From: Tricholoma matsutake
Taxonomy: Eukaryota > Basidiomycota > Agaricomycetes > Agaricales > Tricholomataceae
NCBI GenBank assembly: GCA_026075535.2
Contig: AP026547.1
Span: 4,836,001 to 4,900,000 of the forward strand
Direction: 5' to 3'
Length of the DNA: 64,000 nt
Shown one piece after another: positions 24,197 to 34,449 of the stretch. Positions within the stretch are counted from its first letter, which is position 1, and each line of letters begins with the position of its first letter. The translations under genes and the position numbers were made by a program. The notes beneath the pieces are model-generated. The model was not told the origin of the DNA. It saw only the letters and a program-made list of their open reading frames with translations, and did no database searches.

Positions 24197-24979
24197 ATGT
24201 CGAGTGCACAATGGGTGCTGTCAACACTGCACGCCAACACCTTGGTTTAACTGCACTGATTCCTAACAATGAAGCGACGCTGCCCATGGCATCTATCGTG
24301 CACTTCACCCCTCCTGCTCCTTCTGCTCCAGCTCCACCCTTACCAGTGGCAGCTGTCATGGGCATGACCACATACCCTGTGGCGTCAATTGGCCAGCCCA
24401 CAAATGAGCATAATGTCTTGATGGGGGAAGATGGTGATCTATCATGTGACTTGAATGACTCCATAAGCAGTGTTCCTTTCTTCATCCTGCACCTCATATG
24501 GCACTGCACCTGCCGAGGATTCTTTGCATGACCGCATACACGTGAAAGCATTAATTGATCATGGCTCACACATAGTTCTGATTGCTCAAGAACTTGCTTC
24601 CCACCTGAAACTTTGTCTCCACAAACTTCTGCAAGAACATCCTGTCTCTGGTGCATTCTTTGGTGAATCTTCTGCATCATCTACGATTTTGCTGACCCAT
24701 TGGGTCAAACTAAAGCTTCATGATCCTGATAATCTCTATTCTGCATGAACTGTACGCACTCTTGTCGCCCCAAAATTATGTCACCAAATTATTCTTGGGC
24801 TGCCATTCATGTATCATAATAACATTATGGTGAATGTATGCAGCGAGTCTGCATTAACAATCGATGGTTTCAATTTGCTGCACCCTGTCACACCTCTATA
24901 ATGCACACCTCCCTTGAAGCTGCATGAAGTAATTGCTTCTAATGTTCAGAAGCAAAAATTGTGGTTGGAAGAATTATGA
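24197..24979 (+). pseudogene. gag C-terminus and protease of element C
   Basis: Continues the gag frame after element D, then after a frameshift near 24500 reads a retropepsin-like domain with VKALIDHGSHIVLIAQEL near 24545 and ILGLPFM near 24790. As in family F the active-site triplet is DHG. Stops TGA 24746-24748 and 24977-24979 and a TAA near 24900 interrupt it. In the intact element it would process the polyprotein. Confidence 0.8.
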
Positions 24980-26937
24980 ACCGTATGCACAATGTGGAAA
25001 CCAATTGTGGATGTATCATGCAAAATTATCACTCTGCCCAATATTGTAGCAGCAATCCGTGTTCAGGTGGAACAACTTGCGGCAAAAGAACAACTTGAGA
25101 AATTGGCAAGTGATGTTAAGAGTCACTATGCTGATGTTTTCGAACCCATCCCACATGTCAATGAGATGCCAGATACCGTGCGTAGTTTTGCCATGGCTTA
25201 AGCCGCATTTTTTGCTATCTTGGGAAATAAATTACATAAGATCACTAAAATATTTGAGGAGCTAGATCCCATCAAAAGCTGAGGGGTCTCCTGCCAACTC
25301 TAAGCGATCAGAGAAGCGGTTCCTGAGATATTCCGGTGGCTTAGAGTTGGCAGGAGACCCCTCGGCTTTTGATGGGATCTAGCTCCTCAAATATTTTAGT
25401 GATCTTATGTAATTTATTTCCCAAGATAGCAAAAAATGCGGCTCGAGCCATGGAAACACTAGGTGCATTGCAAAATCACGCTGAAGGATGCCTCGAAAAC
25501 GATAAGCACACATTCATATTTGTGCCCTCGGAAATTCCAGGAGGCTTGGAATACCTTGATTAACAAGCATCTGGAAGCGGGCCGCATTCGACCCTCTGCC
25601 TCTGCACATGCCTCACCTGCCTTCCTCATCCCAAAGGCAGACTCTATGGTGTTACCTTGCTGGGTAAATGACTACCAACAACTGAATGCAAATACAGTGA
25701 TGGATTGCCACCCATTACCCTATGTTGACGACATGTTAGCAGACACGGGGAGAGGGAAAATCTGGAGCAAATTTGATATGATGGACAGTTTTTTCCACAC
25801 AAAAATGGATCCTGAAAGTGTCCATCTTATGGCTGTGACTACCCCGCTTGGCTTATATGAGTGGCTAGTGATGCCACAAGGACTCTGCAATGCACCCCCT
25901 GTACACTGTAATGGATGCTCTATGCCCGTTCCTGGGATGCATCTGCCACATTTACCTTGATGACATAATCATCTGGTCTAGTATGCTCAAGGAACATATC
26001 CAGCATATCAAACTGATTATGAATGCCCTGCATAAATGCCAACTATATGGTAACCCAAAGAAATCAAAATTCTTCCTGACCAAATTAGAATTCTTGGGTC
26101 ACCGCATTTCCTACAAAGGAATTGAGGCCTGCTCATCAAAAGTGGAGAAGGTCCTACAGTGGCCCATGCCAAAGAACAGCTCAGACATTCGGAGTTTTCT
26201 GGGACTCATATGATACATCGCGGCTTTCTTGCCAAACTTAGCAGATCACACATCTATCCTCACACCCTTGACCACAAAGGAATGTGAAAAGAAATTCCCA
26301 ATGTGGAGTACAGAACACCAGCATGCTTTTGATGCAATCAAAGCACTGGTAGTTGGATGTGAATGCCTGATGGTCATCTACAATGCAAATCTGGAAAACA
26401 ACAAAATCTTTGTGACTTGCGACACTAGTGATTTCCGCATGGGTGCCATCCTCAGTTGGGGAGAAACATGGGAAACTGTGAGACCCATGGCATTTGATTC
26501 AATGCAGCTGAAGGATGCACAAAAGCACTACCCTGTGCACGAGAAAGAGCTACTAGCCATTGTACGTGCATTAAAAAAATGGCACTCTGATCTCCTTGGT
26601 TCACCAATTCTGGTCTATACTGACCATTGCACTCTGGAAAACTTCGAGACCCAGAAAGACCTATCCCGCAGACAAGCATGCTGGATGGAACACATGTCAC
26701 AATTTGACATGACAATTGTTTACATCCAAGGGGAGGACAACACGGTGGCTGACACACTTTTGCGCTTGCCAACCAAAATTCCTGACATGAATGATTGTGC
26801 TGATATTGAGGTCGCTGATCCACCACTCTGATGGGATCACTGGCTCAAACACTCAACTGTAAGTGTGGTGCTCAACATCTCTGCAGACAGTTCATTTCTA
26901 CATGATGTTCAGAAAGGATACAACTCTGATGAGTTCT
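24980..26937 (+). pseudogene. reverse transcriptase and RNase H of element C
   Basis: Spacer, then RT from HCKITLKDASKTI (25465) through RIRPSASAHASPAFLIPKAD, WVNDYQQLNANTV, LYEWLVMPQGLCNAP and an intact CHIYLDDIIIWS catalytic box near 25960. The thumb (FLGHRISYKGIEA) follows, then RNase H (KIFVTCDTSDFRMGA, YPVHEKELLAIVRALKKW, VYTDHCTLENF) up to about 26830. A 281-bp foldback interrupts the N-terminal side at 25182-25462. There is a frameshift at about 25890 and a TGA at 26211-26213 (FLGLI*YIAAF, where the family usually has Arg). Element B cuts the linker before integrase at 26937. Confidence 0.9.
25182..25462. mobile_element. foldback (inverted-repeat) element, 281 bp
   Basis: Two inverted arms of 124 nt (25182-25305 and 25339-25462) around a 33-nt loop. 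In the core of the arms only three mismatches are seen, all CpG-type changes in the left arm; the outer few bases are looser (GTAGTTTTG against CTAGTGTTT). The element is flanked by GTGC on both sides (25178-25181 and 25463-25466). Precise removal of the element plus one GTGC restores the RT frame PDTVHCKITLKD. No coding capacity. The superfamily is unknown; 4-bp duplications are uncommon among eukaryotic DNA transposons. Confidence 0.85.
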
Positions 26938-27135
26938 TGTGGTGACCCGGGGCTTGACCCCGCGTTTGTATATATTATATTTCTTTGCTATTGACCTGGC
27001 TGGCCCCTATAAAGGGACCAGCCTTCTATTTTACATAAGCAATCCTTTACTACCACCTCAAGTACACACGATAATATACATTATTTGTGTTTAGCTCCTG
27101 CGTGATCTTAAGGGACCCCCCTCCGACTCACAACA
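26938..27135 (+). repeat. 5' LTR of copy B (198 bp)
   Basis: Differs from the 3' LTR at four positions only, each a CG versus CA dinucleotide. Contains TATATATTATA and a CTATAAAG motif. Confidence 0.97.
27007..27014 (+). promoter_or_regulatory. TATA-like box in the LTR of copy B
   Basis: CTATAAAG inside the LTR, conserved in both B LTRs and in the A LTR; position is suitable for an LTR promoter driving the element transcript. Inferred from motif and location only. Confidence 0.4.
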
Positions 27136-27386
27136 GTTTTTTAAACACCCAAACTCATATAGAGTTAAGCTCGACATCACCCCATCAGCAATCATCATCA
27201 ACATGACCCTGAACTTCTCCCGCGAAGGGAGAAAATTCTCAATGCGATCAGCGATGGAAGCATATCTGTCGCTAGGACCTGAATCAAGTTTCTTTTGCAC
27301 TCGACTCTTTGCTTTTCGCCCACTGCTACGACCGAAATTTTTTCTTTTCTCTCCATTGCTGAAGACTGTACAACAAGACTGACACC

Positions 27387-30300
27387 ATGGCCTACACCAA
27401 GGCCAAAACCAAGAACAAACTGAAGCCTGCTCCTAAGCAGGCTGTGCAAGGTAACTCTCATCCGTCGCCATCAGGCTCGGATTCTCCTTGGCACGCGCCG
27501 AGAGATTTAACTGGACCCCATCCACTCAAGGCGCATACAAGCACCTTGAGAAACAACGTTTCCCCTACTAGGGATACCCTCGAAGTGCATACAGCTGCTT
27601 CGAGAAACATCAATTCCTCTGCCCTCGGACTACACCATCAACAGGCCACTGTTGAGGACGCCGACGACAGTGATCCCAAATCCAGAAAATCTTCCTCGTC
27701 GAAAAACAGTCAACGAGACTCTCAACCTAACCCAGGACCTCCTCCTGGTTTGCTGAACCTTTCTCCTCTGGATGAATTGACCCCAGAGCCCAACAACAAC
27801 TGGGTTACCCCCGGTAGTGGTATCGATCTTCCCCGCAACAACCAGGTGTACGATACACCTGGATTATTTCCTGCCGTGTGGCCGGATTTAACACCATCAG
27901 CGCCTGCAACACCGATGAACACTAACGATCGGCTGCGCCAACGAGAAGAGAAAAAGCCCCTCGAGAAACCTCGAGAGGATGAATCGGACAAAGAGTTTGG
28001 AGCTAAGCACTTCGCTCAGATCGCGACGGATATGTTTACCCATTGCATGGATGCAAGAGATTTTGAACCTATTAAGTTGGAAAACCAACTTAAAGATCTG
28101 GCGTTGAGTTATGCCAGACACTTTTCCGGTAGGAGTATATTTAACCCTACCATCCCTCGTCCCGCCACAGCGGAACGAGATCCCAATCCTATCCTACCTC
28201 ATTCCACCAACCCTGCGGAACGAGAAGATCCTTCTGCACATAGACGTGGTTCCCCACATCTACAAAACCCTGAGTTATCTCGTGAAGTACCTTCTAAGAA
28301 GAAGGTACACTACATCAACAACAACAGGATCGTCCTTCAAAGGATACGCGATGGCAATATCCAGGATGGACATCCCACCTCGATCCCTGACCAGGGGATC
28401 CGCTTCGACAAAGATGGTCAACCTTGGGATAAGGATGACACTTCATCTCGCCATCAGAAGCGGGACATCCCACCCTCTGGAAATTCCAGACGGCCTGCGC
28501 AGAGTCACGCAGGCCATGGAGGACCACCAGATGGAGATGGATCCGGGGGTGATGATAATGAAAGTGATAGCAACTCGACGTATAGCACGTTGAGCGATGA
28601 CAGTACCAATTATTCTTCCCGGATAGAGGAAGAGGCGTCCCACAGAAACTTGTTGAATCATCAACAAGAAATGCGGACTCACAATTCTTCCAGATGTACG
28701 CTGTCTGGACATTCTGGTACCCAACGAGAGCCAAATAGCCCTTACTGGTCTACATCTTCCCATCCCGATTCTTATCGAGAAAAAGGCTCTCACCGTCCCT
28801 CAAAATATTTGAGGGACATCCATACCAAGATACATAGACAGATCGACAACAAGGTCTCTGTCTTGACAGAAATTCCTACCACTGGAGGCAAGAACGGTCC
28901 CCGTGTTCCCAATCTGTCAAAGTATGGTGGATTACCTGACACCAAAAGCTTTGAAAGATGGCTAAATGCCCTTCTTTGGTGGTTGAAGGTGAACAAGGTA
29001 TGTGGCCCTGAGCTGGACTCAGACCGTATTGAATATATGGCGATGTTCCTTGAGAACACCGCCCTCACTTGGTTTGAGGATAGCGTTGATGGTGCATACC
29101 GCCCACGCTCAATCTGGACTTTCAAAGAAGTCATCACCGGCCTATATGACTGGTTTGTGCATGAAAATCCGATGCACAACGCGACCGATAAATTCTGGCA
29201 CGTCAAATATAACGCCGAAGAAGGCATTATGGGCTATTACCACAAACTGGAGCGATATGCTACCAGGATGATACAGGTGCCCGATCCTTTTATGTTCAAA
29301 ATGCAATTAGTGACCGGGTTGCCCACAAGCATCATCTCCTTTGTACTGGACAAAGGATGCTCCACTGAGACAAGCTCAGTGCAAGATATTCTACACTTTG
29401 CCTGCCAGGCGGAGGAAATAGGTAAAATGAGAAAATGCTTCAATGAAAAGAAGCATATAATGGATTCCACCAAGTCGAAGAGCACATCCTCTTTGACTAA
29501 AAGTTCTAAAACAAAAGACCCTTCACCTGAACAGTCTCATGAACGATCCTGAGATCGTTCCCAAAAACACGATAAGAACTATCGTGACAACTCTAAATAT
29601 CCGGGTTCGAAGTATCCTACCAAGGAAGTTCAAAGTCATGGCGACAGCAATCGCTGTAACAAAGATCGTCGTGATACTCGACATCGCTCATCTGGAGGAA
29701 AACCATCCAGACATTCCAGATCCAAATCAGACAAAAGGTCTGATGACAAGAAGACCCCGACTTGTTACAGCTGTGGAGGTCCACACTACTTCACAGATAA
29801 GGGCTGCCCTAAATACAGACAGCCAAAACCATCGGCTAAGATGTACGCCGCTCGGGAAGGATCAGGCTCTACGACTGATCTCCAGACATCCTGTGCTCAA
29901 CCGAGCGGTGATCACCACTCGAGTCCTACCAGGGACTCAGATTCGCACTCTGCGATGAGTGAACGACTCGCCGCAGCATACAGTGACTCAGAGGACAACA
30001 CTCCCTCTGAGTATGGGTCTGCATTGTCAGACATGAACCCTGACGGTTCTCAGTACAGTTCAGAAGGTGAACTGTACAACTTGGAATCTGACACTGGAGA
30101 TAACCCCAGTGAATGTTCTGGATCAGAGCACTTTGGTGCGATCCAAGAAATCCTTTCGGAGTATGACTCCGATAGTTGCCCATCCGCCCAATCGGTATCC
30201 GACTCAGAGGAAGACTCTGAGGACGAGATGGAGAAGAAATCTCCATCATTTTCTGAAAGATTAGGTGTCATGATGGACAACATTTTCAAAAACAAACTGC

Positions 30301-30803
30301 GCTTTAGAGGTGCGACCACTTTGAGGAAATCCTCAAAGAAAATAACCCGTCCTCCTCGCTCAGAGAAGGACAACCGTTGCTTCATGGTGAAAATGAGGCT
30401 TCATGAACTTGAAGCTTTCGTCCTCCTTGATTCAGGCTGCACATCTGATTCAATCTCACCTGAGTTCGCCATGTCGGCAAACCTTAAAGCCCACAAATTG
30501 GAAGAACCGGTGCCATTGCAATTGGGCACCGTTGGAAGCCGTTCGAAGATCAACTTCAGACTATTCACCGATTTTGAAATCAGTGAAATCAAAAACACCC
30601 ACTACTTCGATGTTGTTAACATCAATAGGTATGACGCCATTCTGGGCACCATGTTCATGAGAAAACACGGTATAGTATTAGACTTCGAATGTGATGAAGT
30701 ACGCGTCAAGGGCAAACACCTCGATACCATCATCGAGGGCCCTAACACTTTCAAGCAAGCCCGGCAGCATGCCATGCATCCTCAACCTCCCAAGGATGAG
30801 TGA
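27387..30803 (+). pseudogene. gag-protease of copy B (one internal TGA)
   Basis: Frame of 1139 codons from ATG 27387 (MAYTKAKTKNKLKPAP), interrupted once, by TGA 29550-29552, where copy A has CGG. Residues 1-490 are disordered and hydrophilic. About 500-690 is a gag domain (FERWLNALLWWLKVNK, LTWFEDSVDGAYR, LVTGLPTSIISFVLDKG). About 700-800 is basic/Ser-rich with a variant zinc knuckle CYSCGGPHYFTDKGC (CX2CX3HX6C). 830-990 is acidic and Ser-rich. About 1000-1100 is a retropepsin-like protease with LLDSGCTSD and ILGTMFMRKHG. It ends in TGA 30801-30803, a stop that copy A shares and that is followed in the same frame by pol. Product: structural particle protein and processing protease. Confidence 0.93.
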
Positions 30804-33800
30804 CTTGACCGCGGCCACCCGGCCACGTGAAAGAAAAAAGACCCGGACAAGCCTGGTCCGAGTTCTATGAAAGTGCAACCTCCATCTGTGAGACATAGGA
30901 ATGTTGAGATGGAAGAAATAGATGATGTTGACAAACATCGTCCATCAAAGCTGAAACTTTTGGACCCCATCCTTTTGGGACCCAAAGAGGGACCCAATTT
31001 CGAACCTCCCAGGTTTGATCCCTCTATCCCTGCGGTACTTCCGCCAGATCAGGTCAATGACCTGAACGATGTACTCTTCGCAATTTGCGAAGATCTGGCT
31101 GATAAAGCTAAAAGTAAAGGACCTCTTTCAAAGAAGGACCTTCCACGCCTCCATGAGGAGTGGAAACAATCTTGTCAGGACATCCTTAATGGAGTACCTG
31201 ACAAACTACCTCCTTTAAGGGAGATAAACCACCATATCCCACTGGTGGATGAGAAGAAGAAGTATAACTACTATCTTCCCAAATGTCTGGACTCAATGAG
31301 GAAACCCCTCACTGAGAAAATATCCAAGTACTGCAAGGCAGGCTGGTGGCGCCCTGCCCGCGTGGAGCAAGCAGCTCCAATGCTAGTAGTTCCCAAGAAA
31401 ACAGGGAAACTTCACACTGTGATCAACGCAGTGAAACATAACGCTAACACGGTGAAAGATGTTACACCGTTTCCTGATCAAGACTTGATTCATCTTGATG
31501 TCACTTGAGCGAAGTACCACTCAAAGATTGACCTCTCGGATGCCTATGAGCAGGTCCAAGTTGCGCCAGAAGACGTCTGGAAAACTGCATTCTTGACTGT
31601 TCAAGGCGTTTACGAGAGTCTTGTTATGCAACAAGGTGACTGCAATGCACCATCAACCTTTCAAAGGTTGATGAACTCCATATTCCGAGACTACATCGGA
31701 ATATTTGTCCACGCCTACCTGGACAACATTTTCATGTTCAGTGACACGATCGAAGAACACCAGAAACATCTGGAGCTCGTGTTTGACAAGCTATGCAAGC
31801 ATTCTCTGTACCTTCGTGCAGAGAAGTGTGAACTCTATGCTGAAAAGGTAGAGTGTCTCGGTCACATAATTGATGAACACAGCCTACACGCTGATAGCGA
31901 TAAAATGGCGTGTATACGAGAGTGGAAAACTCCGGCACATTTCCTGCCAGATATAAGTGCCTTCACTAGTCCGCTTTCTGCGATGACTAAAAATGGCCAA
32001 GCCTTTTTGTGGCAACCGTTGCACGATCATTGCTTCCAGATGATTAAACACATCTGTTGCACGACACCAGTGCTGAAGCCGATCGACCCAGATTCACCTG
32101 AACCAATATGGGTGATCTGTGACGCCTCAGTCTTTGGGACTGGGGCAATGTATGGTCAGGGACCCGAGTGGCAAACTTGCTGCCCTGCTGGGTTCCTGTC
32201 CAAGAAATTCTCCGACGCTCAAAGGAACTACCGTACCTTTGAGCATGAGACGATTGCCATACTTGAGGCACTCCTCAAGTGGGAAGACAAACTGATCGGT
32301 AGGTGCATTCATGTCATCACCGATCACCAGGCACTTGAGTTTTTCCAAACTCAATGCCGACTGTCTGCTAGGCAAATGCGATGGATGGAATATCTATCGC
32401 GTTTTGACTTTGACATTCATTATGTCAAAGGCAAATTGAACAAAGTAGCGGATGCTCTGTCCCACTACTACCAATTCAACTCTTGGGATGATGCTCCTTT
32501 AGTCCAACACTACGTCTTCACAGATGTACGTCTCAACCCCAACCATGAGGATCTCCCGTGGGATTGACATCTCAAAATCAAAAATCGAGTGATTGAAACT
32601 CGTTCCGCTGCTTCCCAGCAGAAACGAGTTGGTGAACAACTAAAAGCTCTTTGAGAACAAGTCAAAGTGCATGAGGCAGCTGCAGCCATAATGACTGCAA
32701 ATGCGGAAGAAGTAACCACAACTCCTTCAGACACCAACCAATCGCAGGATGATCCTTTGATTTATGCCTCTCAGGCTAAAGGGCCTGACCTGCACATTCA
32801 CATGTCAGAGTTAGACCCCCTGAACGACGATATCCGCAAGGGATATGTCAATGACAAACATTTCAAGAAGGTTCTTGAAAAACCTAAGGACCACCCGGAC
32901 TTCCAGATTCGGGATGATTTCATTTGGAGAAAGAACAGAGGAGGCGAAGATGTTCTTTGCATCCCCACCTCTACTTCCAAGGGTATGACCTTACATGGTT
33001 GTATCATCGAACAAGCCCACACACTGGTAGGGCATTTCGGCCCTCTGAAAACATCAGAATACATCCGACATTGGTATTGGTGGCCTCGACTTCAATACGA
33101 AGTCGAAAAGTACTGTGATTCATGCAAACCTTGCGTCTGCTCGAAGGGGGAATATCGCTCCCCTCGAGGCAAGCTGCACTCATTACCGACACCCATGAGA
33201 CCATGGGAGTCAATTGGAATGGATTTTATCAGACCCTTCCCAGAGTCCGATGGATTTGACTACCTTTGGGTAATTATATGTCGTCTGTCTTCCATGGTTC
33301 ACCTTATCCCAGTGAACACAATGACGACAGCATTGCAACTATCTCCCATCTTCGTGAAGGAGATTGTCCGTTTGCATGGACTACCTGGCTCAATTGTTTG
33401 CGATCGAGACTCTAAATTCACGTCCAAATGGTGGCGTGAAATCCACTGTATCTTGGACGTAAAGATACTCATGTCCACGTCATTCCATCCTCAGATGGAC
33501 GGAATAATGGAACGCGCAAACCGTTCAATCGCTCAAATCCTCCGAGCGTTCATTGCATCCAATCAGAAAGATTGGGTAAAGTTCCTCTCTCTCGTAGAGT
33601 TTGCAATAAACTCTACCATTAACAGAGCAACGGGTATGGCCCCGTTTGAAATCAACTATGGATTCTTGCCTCGCATGATGCAAGAACTTCCTTCTACAGA
33701 ATGCATTCCTCCCGGATTGCATACTTTTGCAATGAATGCACTGCGAAACATGGTGATGGCCCATGATAGCATCATCGCTGAAAGAGTCTTTCAGCGGCAC

Positions 33801-34325
33801 TATGCTAACAAGCATTGGCGTGAGGAGCCCGATATCAAACAAGGAGACCTTGTTTACCTTTCCACCAAAAATCTTGCGTTGCCAAAGGGACACGCAAGTA
33901 AGCTGCTACCTAAATTTGTAGGACCCTACAAGGTCCTACAAGCTTTACCCGAAAAATCCAGCTATGTGCTGGATCTTCCCAGTGAGTTGAAACACCAGCA
34001 TATACACCAGCATTTCCACATGAGCCTACTAAGGCCTCACCACCCTAACAATGACTCGTTGTTTCCCAACAGGTGTTATCCTGATGCATATGACTTCAGT
34101 GCCCCAGATGACACCGAATGGTACATCGAAGAAATCATGGCTCACAAGTGGTGTGGCCATACCATCCAGTTTGAAGTCAAGTGGAGTCTGGGAGACACCA
34201 CTTGGGAACCTTTAGCAAACTGCAACGATCTTGCAGCTCTAGATGCTTATCTGGCACTGATGGGTGCCAGAGACTGGCAAGAATTGCCAAAACACGCAGG
34301 AACTCCTGTGCGTCGACAAACTTAG
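30804..34325 (+). pseudogene. pol of copy B: RT, RNase H, integrase, chromodomain
   Basis: Same frame as gag-protease after the shared TGA. Internal TGAs lie at 30828, 31506, 32565 and 32652; copy A has CGA, CAA, CGA and CGA there. RT: WWRPARVEQAAPMLVVPKK, IDLSDAYEQVQVAPED, active-site box AYLDNIFMFS (YLDN). RNase H: VICDASVFGTGAMY, TFEHETIAILEALLKWED, VITDHQALEFFQ. Integrase: zinc-binding part near 33010-33130, DDE core (SIGMDFIRPFPES; IVCDRDSKFTSKWW; DGIMERANRSIAQILRAF). Chromodomain: WYIEEIMAHKW, FEVKWSLGDTTWEPL near 34120-34260. The RT connection lacks about 16 residues found in copy A. The ATG at 30867 is ACA in copy A, so it is not a conserved start. Confidence 0.93.
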
Positions 34326-34449
34326 CTACTTCGAAATTTCGAAGTCACGTTGGGCAGGTAACTGTCCAGCAGATTTCAAACTCCACAACTGTACATCACA
34401 ACGCACGGAGTTTCAAATTTTTTCTTCCTTCATCGCTTGGTACATTACC

